DNA from: Herbaspirillum sp. ASV7
GTDB lineage: Bacteria > Pseudomonadota > Gammaproteobacteria > Burkholderiales > Burkholderiaceae_D
NCBI RefSeq assembly: GCF_016429215.1
Contig: NZ_JAELUH010000013.1
Span: 18,139-82,138 of the forward strand
Reading direction: 5' to 3'
DNA: 64,000 bases
Shown: positions 21,920 to 30,691 of the stretch, piece by piece
How the letters are laid out: the number at the start of each line of letters is the position of its first letter
Position numbering within the stretch: position 1 is the first letter of the stretch
The notes under the pieces: generated by a model
Told to the model about the DNA's origin: nothing
Seen by the model: only the letters and a program-made list of their open reading frames with translations
Databases searched by the model: none
Position numbers and translations under genes: made by a program

Positions 21920-22130
21920 GGCCAGGCCGCCTTGATGTCTTGCCGCAGGGAATGCGGTCTCTGCTCCGCCGTGGTGGCGGGTTGCAGGCTGACATTATAG
22001 GTTTGGCGGAGCTGGCGCGCTTGGACAAAACCGGCCCGACAGGCGGGCCCAATAAAAAGCGCCCCGGCGCCCGTCACAGCACGGGCCCGCAGGGCGCGAA
22101 CGAGGAAGACCTCGGAGAAAATCGTCTGGA

Positions 22131-23483
22131 TCAGGCCGGCTGCTTGGCTACCTTGACCTCGCCGGCGGCCGGGCCGCCGCCATCCTGCACACTGGGACGG
22201 GTGCGCGCCAGGAACACCAGCACCGCCGCCAGCAGCGAGGCACCGGACAGGGCATACAGCCCGCCCTGGATGGAACCGGTCTTCTGCTCCAGGTAGCCGA
22301 AGGTGGCCGGTGCGAAGAAACCGCCCAGGTTGCCCAGCGAATTGATCAGCGCCAGCACGGCGGCAGCGATACGCGCATCGAGGTAGGCCTGGGGAATCGG
22401 CCAGAACAGCGAGGACGCCGCCTTGAAACCGATGCTGGCAAAGCACACCGCCACGAAGCCGATCACCGGACCCGAGAAGGCCGACACCGCCATGCCGATG
22501 GCCGAGATCACCAGCGTGGTGGCGACCCAGAACTGCGGCTTCTTGAAGCGTGCCGCCAGCACGGCGAAGAAGTACATCGCGGCAATGGCGACGATCCAGG
22601 GAATCGAGTTGAACAGGCCCACCTGGAAGTCATTGAAATGGCCCATCTTCTTGATGATGGTCGGCAGCCAGAAGGTGGCGCCATAGATGGTCAGCTGGAT
22701 GGCGAAGTAGATAAAGCAGAACAGCACGATCTGCGGATCACGCAGCAGCGTCAGCGCCGACACGTGCGCCGGACGGCTGGCGGCGCGCTGCTCCTGCTCG
22801 GCCGCGATCACGCTGGCCAGCGCCTCGCGTTGCTCCGCCGAGAGCCACTTGGCCTCACGCGGGCTGGAGTCCAGCAGACGCCACACCACCACGCAGAACA
22901 GCATCGATGCGCCCCCTTCGATGAGGAACATCCACTGCCAGCCATGCAGGCCCGCACCTTCGATCATCAGCAAGGCGCCCGTCACCGGTCCCGACAGGAT
23001 CGAGGCAATGGCCGAACCGGACAGGAAGATCGCCATTGCCCGGCCGCGCTCGTGGTTGGGCAGCCATTGCGTGAAGTAGTACACCACGCCCGGGAAGAAG
23101 CCGGCCTCGGTCACGCCTAGCAGGAAGCGCATGAAATAGAAGCTGGTCTCGTTATGCACGAAGGCCATGCAAGCCGCCACCAGGCCCCAGGTGAACATGA
23201 TGCGGGTCAGCCAGGCGCGTGCGCCGAAGCGCTGCAGCAGCATGTTGGAGGGGACTTCGAAGATGGCATAGCCCACGAAGAACAGGCCCGCGCCCAGCCC
23301 GAAGGCCGCCGCGCCGATACCCAGGTCGGTGGCCAGGTGGCTGCGCACGAAACCGATGTTGACGCGGTCGATGTAATTGATGATGAACATCGCCACGAAC
23401 AGCGGCAGGATGCGCCACTTGATCTTGCTCACTGCCGAGGTGAGCAGCAGGTCTGCCTTGGCAGATGCTTGGGAAGGATTCAC
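22131..23483 (-). CDS. MFS anion:cation symporter family transporter, probable glucarate/galactarate carrier
   Basis: 450 residues with 12 predicted helices and a GTG start at 23483 behind GAGGAG. The INYIDRVNIGFVRSHLATDLG start and the GFFPGVVYYFTQWLP block are typical of the ACS family (GudP/phthalate/tartrate carriers). It is downstream of gudD on the same strand, so it probably imports D-glucarate or a related aldarate. It is closely similar to the transporter at 60323-61675, which pairs with a second dehydratase, suggesting a duplicated module. Confidence 0.9.
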   Translation of the reverse strand: MNPSQASAKADLLLTSAVSKIKWRILPLFVAMFIINYIDRVNIGFVRSHLATDLGIGAAAFGLGAGLFFVGYAIFEVPSNMLLQRFGARAWLTRIMFTWGLVAACMAFVHNETSFYFMRFLLGVTEAGFFPGVVYYFTQWLPNHERGRAMAIFLSGSAIASILSGPVTGALLMIEGAGLHGWQWMFLIEGGASMLFCVVVWRLLDSSPREAKWLSAEQREALASVIAAEQEQRAASRPAHVSALTLLRDPQIVLFCFIYFAIQLTIYGATFWLPTIIKKMGHFNDFQVGLFNSIPWIVAIAAMYFFAVLAARFKKPQFWVATTLVISAIGMAVSAFSGPVIGFVAVCFASIGFKAASSLFWPIPQAYLDARIAAAVLALINSLGNLGGFFAPATFGYLEQKTGSIQGGLYALSGASLLAAVLVFLARTRPSVQDGGGPAAGEVKVAKQPA

Positions 23484-23726
23484 GAGTTGTCTCCTCTTCA
23501 GGACTCGTACAACGGGTTGATGGAAAACCGTGCAATTGGAAAGGCCGGTAGACCGCGCTCTTTTTTTGAGCCGCAGATAACGGAATCTGCCTGCTCCTCT
23601 TCTGCCTTACCTGCCACACCGTCCGTTCGGACTGAGTAGGCCCTTGGGCCGTATCGAAGGCGCAGCGGGGGCGCCATTACCCAGGACGAGCGGAGGTCAA
23701 CAGGTTTCAGTACCTTATGCGCCCCT

Positions 23727-25097
23727 TTAACGCACCAGGCAGGGCTTCTTGTTATCGAACTTCCAGCCGGGGATCAGGTACTGCATGGCCACCGCATCAT
23801 CACGCGCACCCAGGCCCATGTTGCGGTAGGTCTGGTGTGCTGCCTCAAGCTGCGCCATGTCCAGCTCCACACCCAGCCCCGGCTTGGCCGGCACCTTGAC
23901 CTTGCCGCCCACGATCTGCAGCGGTTCGCGGGTCAGGCGCTGGCCGTCCTGCCAGATCCAGTGGGTATCGATGGCGGTGATCTTGCCCGGCGCGGCTGCG
24001 GCCACGTGGGTGAACATCGCCAGCGAGATATCGAAGTGGTTGTTGGAGTGCGAACCCCAGGTCAGGCCCCAGTCCTTGCACATCTGCGCCACCCGCACCG
24101 AACCCTGCATGGTCCAGAAGTGTGGGTCGGCCAGCGGGATGTCGACCGACTGCAGCGAGATCGCATGACCCATCTGGCGCCAGTCGGTGGCCACCATGTT
24201 GGTCGCGGTCTGCAGGCCGGTGGCGCGGCGGAACTCGGCCATCACCTCGCGGCCCGAATAACCGTCCTCGGCGCCGCAGGGATCTTCGGCATAGGCCAGC
24301 ACGTCATGCTGGTCGCGGCACAGGCGGATGGCATCCTTGAGCAGCCAGCCACCGTTGGGGTCCAGCGTGATGCGCGCCTGCGGGAAGCGCTCGGCCAGCG
24401 CGGTGACGGCGGCGATTTCTTCCTCGCCGCGCATGACGCCGCCCTTGAGCTTGAAGTCATTGAAGCCATAGCGGGCATAGGCTGCTTCCGCCAGGCGCAC
24501 CACCGCTTCCGGGGTCAGTGCCGCCTCGTGACGCAGGCGCAGCCAGTCGTCGCCCTCACCCTGGGCCGACTGGTAAGGCAGATCGGTCTTGTTGCGGTCG
24601 CCCACGTAGAACAGGTAGCCCAGCATCTCCACCTCGTCACGCTGCTGACCCTCGCCCAGCAGCGCCGCCACCGGCACCTCCAGGAACTTGCCCAGCAAGT
24701 CCAGCAGCGCCGCTTCCAGCGCGGTGACGGCGTGGATGGCGATGCGCAGGTCGAAGGTCTGCAAGCCGCGACCGCCGACATCGCGATCGGCAAAGGCAGC
24801 GCGCGCCCGGTTCAGGATGCCTTGGTAGTTGCCGATGGACTGGTCCACCAGCAGCGTGCGCGCATCTTCCAGCGTCTGGCGGATGCCCTCGCCGCCCGGC
24901 ACCTCGCCCACGCCGGTGTTGCCGGCGCTGTCGGTGAGGATGACGATGTTGCGCGTGAAGTAGGGGCCGTGGGCGCCCGACAGGTTCAGCAACATGCTGT
25001 CATGCCCTGCCACCGGAATCACGCGCACGTCGGTGATGCGGGGCGCGCCCTGGGCGAGGTTGGACGGGGATGCAACGGAGGATGCGGTGGCACTCAT
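23727..25097 (-). CDS. gudD: Glucarate dehydratase
   Basis: 456 residues from ATG at 25097; the enolase-superfamily domain begins after a 25-residue leader. Active-site residues are all in place: KLK of NDFKLKGG, metal ligands in [14 protein letters not shown] and TNMVATD, and the His/Asp pair in HSNNHFDIS and DTHWIWQDG. It removes water from D-glucarate (and L-idarate) to give 5-keto-4-deoxyglucarate. It lies between its regulator lacI (upstream) and its transporter (downstream). Two LacI-type operators sit 108-156 bp before the start. Confidence 0.93.
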   Translation of the reverse strand: MSATASSVASPSNLAQGAPRITDVRVIPVAGHDSMLLNLSGAHGPYFTRNIVILTDSAGNTGVGEVPGGEGIRQTLEDARTLLVDQSIGNYQGILNRARAAFADRDVGGRGLQTFDLRIAIHAVTALEAALLDLLGKFLEVPVAALLGEGQQRDEVEMLGYLFYVGDRNKTDLPYQSAQGEGDDWLRLRHEAALTPEAVVRLAEAAYARYGFNDFKLKGGVMRGEEEIAAVTALAERFPQARITLDPNGGWLLKDAIRLCRDQHDVLAYAEDPCGAEDGYSGREVMAEFRRATGLQTATNMVATDWRQMGHAISLQSVDIPLADPHFWTMQGSVRVAQMCKDWGLTWGSHSNNHFDISLAMFTHVAAAAPGKITAIDTHWIWQDGQRLTREPLQIVGGKVKVPAKPGLGVELDMAQLEAAHQTYRNMGLGARDDAVAMQYLIPGWKFDNKKPCLVR

Positions 25098-25204
25098 GGC
25101 TCTGCTCTCTTTCACGCCAGCGATGGCGGGTCTCGGGGTTGTCGGGGTGCGGGTGATTTCTGGGGAGGCCGCCAATGGCCGAAGCAGCCTCTCTCGCCAG
25201 CTCA

Positions 25205-25253
25205 TTTGGTAGCGGTACCAAATTTCAACGAAATGCATGGTAGCGGTACCAAA
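25205..25253. promoter_or_regulatory. Two LacI-type operators upstream of gudD
   Basis: TTTGGTAGCGGTACCAAA at 25205-25222 is an 18-bp near-palindrome with the central CG typical of LacI-family sites. The repeat at 25236-25253 (CATGGTAGCGGTACCAAA) matches it at 15 of the last 16 positions. The centres are 31 bp apart, about three helical turns, so both dimers would sit on one DNA face. Confidence 0.75.
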
Positions 25254-25319
25254 TTTTGATGTCAACCAGAATTTTTGTCTTGCATCAGAAGCAATAAAAA
25301 GGCAAAGGAAAGAAGCGGA

Positions 25320-26426
25320 TCAGGCGCTTTCGCGCTGGATGATGGTGAAGCCCACATCGACGATGCGCTCGGCCACCTCGATGCCGGCAGCGCGGTCGAT
25401 GATGAAGCGCGCCGCGCGCTGGCCGATGCCGGTACCATCGATGCGCACGGTAGTCAGCTTGGGCTGCAGGTCGCGCGAGAACTCCAGGTCACCGAAGCCC
25501 ACCACCGCCAGCTGCCCGGGAATGCTGATGCCCCTGCTTTGCGCCTCGATCATCACGCCCAGCGCCAGCAGGTCGGAGCTGCAGAAGACAGCGTCGATAT
25601 CGGGCTGACGCTGCAGCAGGTCGGCCAGGCCGTTGCGACCCTGGCCCAGCGTGGTCGGCGCCACCACGTGATGCATGGGGATGGGCGCATCGCCGGCATG
25701 CATGCCCAGCGCCTGCGCCTGCTGGGCGAAGGCATTCATGCGGCGCTGGCTGCGCTCGTCGCGCCCGCCCACCACCGCCACCTGGCGCCGGCCGATACCA
25801 TGCAGGTAGCGCGCCACCTCGCGACCGATCTGCTCGTGCGAAAACCCGACCAGCATGTCGATGGGCGTAGGCGTCAGATCCCAGGTCTCGACCACCGGGA
25901 TGCCGCTGGCCAGCAGACGCTTCCTGGCCTCGGCCGAGCGCATGATGCCGGTCAGCACCACGCCATCGGGACGACGGCCGATGATGGCTTCGAGCAGCGC
26001 ATCCTCACGCGAATTCTCATAGCCGGTCTGGCCCAGCATCACTTGGTAACCGGCAGCGGCCAGGGTCTCGGTGAGGGTATGGACGATTTCCTGGAACACC
26101 GGCCCGATCACGGTCGGCACCACCACCGCCACCAGCCGGCTCTTGTTGGAAGCCAGGCCACCGGCCAGCAGGTTGGGCACGTAACCGGTCTTCTCCACCG
26201 CCTCGCGCACCTTCTGCAAGACCTTGGGCGACACCGCCGAGGGCGTATTCAAGGCACGCGACGCGGTGATCGGCGCCACGCCGGCCAGTTGCGCCACATC
26301 GCGCAGGGTGATGCCACCGGCACTCTTGCGACTGCCGCGACGACGTGGTTCGGCAGCCTCCCCATCGCACTCGCTGCGCTGGGGATCGGGAAGGAAATCG
26401 GGGGATGTGGTGCGTTTCTCGGACAT
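25320..26426 (-). CDS. LacI-family regulator of the glucarate genes
   Basis: 368 residues. After a 38-residue variable leader comes the LacI helix-turn-helix ITLRDVAQLAGVAPITASRALN (39-60) and hinge YVPNLLAGGLASNKS, then the periplasmic-binding-protein-like effector domain. It resembles GntR of the gluconate system. It is encoded directly upstream of gudD on the same strand. Two strong operators precede gudD and a weaker one precedes lacI itself, so it probably represses both, released by glucarate or a breakdown product. Confidence 0.92.
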   Translation of the reverse strand: MSEKRTTSPDFLPDPQRSECDGEAAEPRRRGSRKSAGGITLRDVAQLAGVAPITASRALNTPSAVSPKVLQKVREAVEKTGYVPNLLAGGLASNKSRLVAVVVPTVIGPVFQEIVHTLTETLAAAGYQVMLGQTGYENSREDALLEAIIGRRPDGVVLTGIMRSAEARKRLLASGIPVVETWDLTPTPIDMLVGFSHEQIGREVARYLHGIGRRQVAVVGGRDERSQRRMNAFAQQAQALGMHAGDAPIPMHHVVAPTTLGQGRNGLADLLQRQPDIDAVFCSSDLLALGVMIEAQSRGISIPGQLAVVGFGDLEFSRDLQPKLTTVRIDGTGIGQRAARFIIDRAAGIEVAERIVDVGFTIIQRESA

Positions 26427-26446
26427 GCGCGCATTCTAGCATCGGG

Positions 26447-26464
26447 GTTGGTAGCGTTATCAGC
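26447..26464. promoter_or_regulatory. Weaker LacI-type operator upstream of lacI
   Basis: GTTGGTAGCGTTATCAGC agrees with the gudD operator at 14 of 18 positions, including the GGTAGCG core. It lies 21-38 bp before the lacI start codon, a natural place for autoregulation. Confidence 0.5.
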
Positions 26465-26501
26465 AAAAACGCCTCCACCTGACAGCGAAGCGGGCTCCTC
26501 C

Positions 26502-27551
26502 TCAGCGCGCCAGACGCAGTTCTTCCACCAGCGTATCCACCAGCTGCGCCGCCGGCATGGGCCGTCCCATGGCCACGCCCTGCCCCGCCCACAAGGACAT
26601 GAACTCGGACCGTCCAGCCCGTGTGGCCGCCTGGCGCAATTCGGTGGTCAGCGCGTTCTGCACCGGATAGGCCGGCAGCACCTGCTCATAGGGGCGCATG
26701 TGCTCCATGAATTCATTGACGATGCCACGGGCCCAACGACCACTGAAGCTCCTGGTCAGGCGCGTGCCGTCGTCATGGGCAGCGGCCAGCGCCGCGCGCC
26801 AGGCCGGCGCGATACCCGACTCGGGACAGCAAAGAAAAGCCGTGCCCATCTGCGCCGCCTGCGCTCCCAGCAACATTGCGGCCGCAATGCCACGACCGCT
26901 CATCAGGCCGCCGGCCGCGATCACCGGCACCTTGACCGCATGCGTCACCTGCGGCACCAGCGCCATGAGGCCGATACAGGATTGCTCGAAATCCCCCAGG
27001 AAGGTCGCGCGATGTCCACCCGCCTCGGCGCCGAGGGCGCAGATGAAATCGGCGCCAGCCTCCTCCCAGGCACGCGCCTCGGCCACGGTGGTGGCCGTGC
27101 CGATGACCTGGATATCCTTCTTGCGGAATTGCCGCACCACCTGTGCATCGAGCAGTCCGAAGGTAAAGCTGGCCACCGGAGGTGCTGCCTCCAGCAAGGC
27201 CGCGATCTGGTCCCGGCAGTTTTCGGAGAAGCGCAGCGGTGTCTGTGCCGGTGGCAGACCCAGTTCCTCGCGTATCGGCTGCAGCAAGGCCTGCGCCTGC
27301 TCCAGCGCGGGCGGCGTCTGCAGCTCCGGCAGCAGGAACAGGTTCATGTTGAAGGGCTTGTCGGTCAACCCGCGCAGTTGGGCGGCTGTCTCCAGAATGG
27401 CCGAGGGTGCCAGCAAGGCCGCCGCACACGAACCCAGGCCACCGGCATTGCTCACGGCCGCCGCCAGCGCCGGCGGCGAAGCGCCATTCATCGGCCCCTG
27501 CACGATGGGATGGGCGATCCCCACGGCGGACTGGAACTGGGTTGTCTGCAT
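26502..27551 (-). CDS. Nitronate monooxygenase (2-nitropropane dioxygenase family)
   Basis: 349 residues from ATG at 27551, behind AAGGAG. It is an FMN-dependent TIM-barrel: IVQGPMNGASPPALAAAVSNAGGLG at the start, NMNLFL, a phosphate-binding GAEAGGHRATFLGD and PVIAAGGLMSGRGIAAAMLLGAQAAQMGTAFL. It oxidises propionate-3-nitronate or other alkyl nitronates to protect metabolism. A longer start at 27596 lacks a ribosome site. It is the last conserved gene before the accessory island; whether it belongs with lacI (75-bp gap) is unclear. Confidence 0.88.
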   Translation of the reverse strand: MQTTQFQSAVGIAHPIVQGPMNGASPPALAAAVSNAGGLGSCAAALLAPSAILETAAQLRGLTDKPFNMNLFLLPELQTPPALEQAQALLQPIREELGLPPAQTPLRFSENCRDQIAALLEAAPPVASFTFGLLDAQVVRQFRKKDIQVIGTATTVAEARAWEEAGADFICALGAEAGGHRATFLGDFEQSCIGLMALVPQVTHAVKVPVIAAGGLMSGRGIAAAMLLGAQAAQMGTAFLCCPESGIAPAWRAALAAAHDDGTRLTRSFSGRWARGIVNEFMEHMRPYEQVLPAYPVQNALTTELRQAATRAGRSEFMSLWAGQGVAMGRPMPAAQLVDTLVEELRLAR

Positions 27552-27707
27552 CGTCGCTCCTTCATTGAGAAACCGGGTGGGACAGATTCTAACCAATGGC
27601 AGGGCATGGGGCGTCAGGAGTGCGCAGGTCAGGATTTGTCACCGATGTAAAGTCAGCTTTGCTAACAAATTTCTCGCTACAGTCGATGCCATCGAGGCAG
27701 GCCGACG

Positions 27708-28229
27708 ATGCGATTGCCTGCCTCGTCGAAGCTGCAGTGCGTTCCCTCCATCAACGACTGCAAGCACGCCATGCCTACCATGAAGACCGCCGGCACCGCC
27801 TGCATCACTACCCTGTACGTGGGCGCTACTCTGCCCGTGCAGGGTGCGCGCACTATCATGACCGGCAATTTCAAATCGGGAATCGTCTATGCGACGGGGC
27901 CCCTGTCGCTGGCCCTGTTCAGCCCTGGATACAAGGATTATGCCAAGGGCTCCTTCGGCGGCGGTAAAGTGCCCAGGATCACCGCCCTGGCGTATCGCTG
28001 GACGCCCTACGCCAACGGTCGACTCATCGAGAATATGGAGGTGTGCTTTCGCTCCTGGCGGCAAGTCATTTTCAGCAAGTGCGTAGACGTCACCGACAGG
28101 AGATCCGATGTCATCAAGGATTTCAATCAGGTCGACTTCAAATACGGATATCCTCCGATATTTTCCGCCAGGACGGCACTGAATGTCGATTTGCCAGCTC
28201 CGACAGGGCCTTCGACGAGATGCAGTTGA
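27708..28229 (+). CDS. Uncharacterised protein, probably chimeric and truncated at its C terminus
   Basis: The 173-codon frame shows G+C-rich third positions and strand-specific coding character up to about 28110. I recognise no family. It has several cysteines (CVPS, DCKH, ACITT, VCFRSW, KCVDV) and a glycine-rich stretch (KGSFGGGK), but no clear signal peptide or membrane helix. The last 25 or so codons lie antisense to a P-loop ATPase fragment (28153-28256), so the frame was probably joined to foreign DNA by recombination at about 28152 and its natural end lost. An internal ATG at 27771 (MPTMKT) could be the true start. Whether it is expressed is unknown. Confidence 0.35.
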   Translation: MRLPASSKLQCVPSINDCKHAMPTMKTAGTACITTLYVGATLPVQGARTIMTGNFKSGIVYATGPLSLALFSPGYKDYAKGSFGGGKVPRITALAYRWTPYANGRLIENMEVCFRSWRQVIFSKCVDVTDRRSDVIKDFNQVDFKYGYPPIFSARTALNVDLPAPTGPSTRCS

Positions 28230-28256
28230 TTCATTTCGTGAGTTTTCATTGACGGG
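28153..28256 (-). pseudogene. N-terminal fragment of a P-loop ATPase gene
   Basis: Read on the minus strand this gives a short start followed by NQLHLVEGPVGAGKSTFSAVLAENIGGYP, an intact Walker A of the AAA/zeta-toxin-like small ATPases, and then similarity stops at about 28153. It aligns without gaps to 31528-31631, about 78% identical counting by eye, which is the start of the longer decayed copy of the same gene. It is a remnant left by recombination. Confidence 0.6.
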
Positions 28257-28605
28257 ATACGCCTTGTATGCGGACAGTTGGATATCTGGAATTGGCGGTG
28301 GTTTCAACCGATTACAGCTACCCGCAACAGCTTACCGCTCTAGACAAGAGGAATAAGCGACTGTGGATCAGGGATGGTAACGTCCGCACCACTTAGAGAG
28401 TAAAACTCAAGTTGGGACAAAACACCTGCTTTCCGAAACAGTGCTATGCCGACGACATTTCGTTTCGAATCAGTACCCTGGAAAGAGAGCAGTTCTTGCT
28501 CTTGATCACCTTTCAGGTGCGCCTGAAAGAAGATCGTCGGGCAGTTTCCGCAACCGCAACGACCGACGACAAGTAGTCTCGGCAACTGCTGTTTAAAACT
28601 TTCAC

Positions 28606-28608
28606 TTA
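28606..28608. repeat. Target-site duplication TTA, left copy
   Basis: TTA immediately left of the element's left end; the matching TTA is at 29521-29523. A TNA duplication is usual for the IS427 group of the IS5 family. Confidence 0.75.
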
Positions 28609-29520
28609 GAGACTGTTGCAAAATTAAATTTCGGGGCTGTTAACTTCCCCGACTTGATGTTAACTTCCTGTCTTGTTTTTCCTGACGGGATGCGATGCCT
28701 AAAGAACTTGTCGACGATGAATTGTGGTCACTCATCGAACCACTTCTGCCCGTGCGAAAGCCTCGTAATCGCCAGTATGCAGGTCGCAAGCCAATACCCG
28801 ACCGTGCGGTGCTCACTGGCATAGTGTTCGTTTTGCGCTCGGGTATCGCGTGGAACTTACTACCCCAGGAAATGGGTTGCGGCTCGGGCACAGCCTGTTG
28901 GCGACGACTTGACGCTTGGCAGAAAGCGGGCGTGTGGCAACGCATACACGAGACGCTCCTGGCGGAACTACGTCGACGTGGTGAAGTAGATTTGACGCGT
29001 GCTCTCGTCGATAGCTCGTCGATTCGGGCCATGCTGGCGGAAAAAAACAGGCCCGAATCCCACGGACCGGCGCAAGCTTGGCAGCAAGCATCATCTCATC
29101 GTCGACGCGCAAGGCATCCCGCTCGCGGTCATCCTGACCGGCGCGAATCGCCACGACATTACCCAGCTCGACCCACTTGTCGAGGCCATTCCACCTATAC
29201 GAGGAAAGCGCGGACGCCCTCTGCACAAACCGAAAATCGTTCAAGGTGACCGAGGCTACAGTTCTGAGCAACACCGTCAGCGCCTGCGAGCACGTGGCAT
29301 CAAGCCGATGCTCGCAAAAATCGGCGCGCACCATGGCAGCGGGCTTGGTAAAACCCGTTGGCCGGTCGAACGCTCGATTGCTTGGCTGCACTCGTTTCGG
29401 CGCCTGAAGATTCGTTACGAACGCTATGCTCATATCCACGAAGCCTTCCTGTCATTGGCTTGCGCCTTGATTTGCTGGACACGGTTAAAACAACTTTTAA
29501 AATAATTTCGCAACAGCCTC
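28609..29520 (+). mobile_element. IS5-family insertion sequence (IS427-like group), 912 bp
   Basis: The ends are imperfect inverted repeats: GAGACTGTTGC at the left and, read inward from the right, GAGGCTGTTGC, with the similarity continuing as AAAATTA/GAAATTA. TTA duplications flank it on both sides. Inside is a two-frame transposase with DDE residues, joined across an A7 run at 29041-29047. It has interrupted a small minus-strand gene. Confidence 0.88.
28695..29505 (+). CDS. IS5-family transposase in two frames (frameshift at A7)
   Basis: Frame one begins at 28695 (MPKELVDDELWSLIEPLLP, the IS5 N-terminal domain) and carries the first catalytic Asp (D106 in ALVDSSSIRA). The rest, TGPNPTDRRKLGSKHHLIVDAQGIPLA, the second Asp in GDRGYSS and the catalytic Glu in VERSIAWLHSFRRL, is in the next frame up to 29505. 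The switch falls at seven A residues, 29041-29047; losing or gaining an A in the transcript, or ribosomal slippage, would give one protein of about 270 residues. Several IS427-group elements are thought to use this. It may equally be a disabling mutation. Confidence 0.8.
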
Positions 29521-29523
29521 TTA
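29521..29523. repeat. Target-site duplication TTA, right copy
   Basis: The right copy of the duplication generated by the IS at 28609-29520; removal of one copy restores the host frame. Confidence 0.75.
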
Positions 29524-29744
29524 GTCCATTTACTAACCGTTCCGTGATCGCATATTCATCGCTGGTCAGCGACCGCGGCTCTATACCTAGAAAGTATGGA
29601 AAATCGGTAACCATGTTGTGTTAGCGTGCTTTTATTCGTACTGACATGTGAGCTTCATGAGACCAACCTTGTCTGCCGCTGGCCGGGAGTAGAGCACAAA
29701 ATCGGCGCTCCAAGAGCACCCCAAACCGCTCATCGGGTTGAGGC

Positions 29745-30233
29745 TTATTGCCGGCGCATCTCCTTACCTGAAGGATCCGTTTCCAGAACGGATTCATGCA
29801 ATCCGCCCACCCGTGGGCCAAAGGGCACATCGTCTTCGTCGGTCTGAAACAAGCCCCAGCTGATCTCGCCGATCCCTGCCGGAATAGTCACCGGTCCGTC
29901 CAAGAGATAGCAAATTGAGAACAGCACCTGCGCCTGTAAGCAACGAGCCATATGGGTTAAGTCGCTGTCGGCTACGCCTTTTTCCCGGCAGGTGCGCAGA
30001 ATCGCACCCAAGCCGGCATAGGGTGCATCGGGGTCTTTGCCGCTACTTTCTATCGTACGATCAACCCAAGCACTGTCATCATCCCAAACAATATCCTCCC
30101 ACGCATTGCGCAGAAAAAGCAGACGCAGTAACTGAGGAATGCCTTCATTTTCTTCTGAGTGAGCCCAGCTCTCAGGATCGCGTGCACCTAAAGTCTTGAA
30201 GGCGTCAATCAATTCTTTTCCGGAACGAGGCAT
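29745..30233 (-). CDS. Uncharacterised protein, 162 residues
   Basis: The frame begins MPRSGKELIDAFKTLGARDPESWAHSEENEGIPQLLRLLFLRNAWEDIV and ends GGLHESVLETDPSGKEMRRQ. It is acidic, apparently cytoplasmic and all-helical, with no signal peptide, membrane segment or known motif. The composed, motif-like ends (WAHSEENEGIPQL, WGLFQTDEDDVPFG) suggest a real conserved family rather than a chance frame. It lies in the accessory island upstream of the IS-interrupted gene on the same strand; such singletons in islands are often immunity or regulatory proteins, but nothing here proves it. Confidence 0.6.
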   Translation of the reverse strand: MPRSGKELIDAFKTLGARDPESWAHSEENEGIPQLLRLLFLRNAWEDIVWDDDSAWVDRTIESSGKDPDAPYAGLGAILRTCREKGVADSDLTHMARCLQAQVLFSICYLLDGPVTIPAGIGEISWGLFQTDEDDVPFGPRVGGLHESVLETDPSGKEMRRQ

Positions 30234-30691
30234 TGTGGTTCCTTTGGCGTATAAGGTTTGGCCTTGCCCGCGGGCGCGGGCAATGTGGAGATGGGGACGC
30301 TACGCAATGTCGATGACGATCTGATCACGTACGACGTCCGCCGCTAATGACGAACGAGCAAAAAGCTATTTTCCAAAGCGATATTTACCGTTTTAATTTG
30401 TTCCATACATCAGAGACCGAGGAGTTTAGAAAAATCAATTCGCAAGTCTTTGGCGGGTAGCGAAGGCCATGCAGCAACAATCTCAACATTGCCGAGGACG
30501 TGACGTTTGAGCATTGGCCAACCGCGGTTTCCTTCGGAAAATTATGAGCTAGCTGATGGTGAAGAAAACGCTGAACACGAGGAGAATAAGCCAGGCAAAA
30601 GTACCATGCCAAGGCGGTTGATGGCAATCCTGCCGGACTTTCCCTGACTACGCATATTCAAGTTAACGTCTCCTTCCGCCGATGACGGAGT
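30234..30691. other. Intergenic stretch of the accessory island, no convincing gene
   Basis: 458 bp of A+T-rich sequence. A perfect 8-bp stem, TTGCCCGC/GCGGGCAA (30264-30271 with 30276-30283), lies 31 bp upstream of the 162-residue gene, without a T-run. An 80-codon minus-strand frame (30385-30627) has no recognisable motif or ribosome site and looks like decayed sequence. Confidence 0.4.

Larger units (their letters stand above)
28340..29614 (-). pseudogene. Small cysteine-rich gene of unknown function split by an IS5-type element
   Basis: The 5' part lies at 29524-29614 (MVTDFPYFLGIEPRSLTSDE start) and the 3' part at 28340-28608 (stop at 28340-28342), separated by the IS at 28609-29520 and its 3-bp duplication. 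Removing the IS and one TTA copy restores one continuous frame of 119 residues, running ...LVNGL-SESFKQQLPRLLVVG... without any other change. The restored protein has a CGCGNC cluster and ends LEFYSLSGADVTIPDPQSLIPL. It resembles small orphan proteins often found near toxin or immunity genes, but I cannot assign a family. The lack of further damage says the insertion is recent. Confidence 0.75.

Noticed and set aside
25275..27650. Plus-strand open frame of 791 codons opposite lacI and nitronate monooxygenase
   Set aside because: It spans two well-supported minus genes and their gap and shows only low-complexity His/Arg/Gln-rich translation.
27639..28307. Minus-strand 222-codon frame across the chimeric region
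   Set aside because: Only a short part near 28150-28256 has protein similarity (in another frame); the rest is unconvincing.
29621..29830. 70-codon minus frame upstream of the split gene
   Set aside because: No motif, overlaps the end of the 162-residue gene in another frame and has poor coding bias.
30385..30627. 80-codon minus frame in the island
   Set aside because: No ribosome site, motif or family resemblance; treated as decayed DNA.
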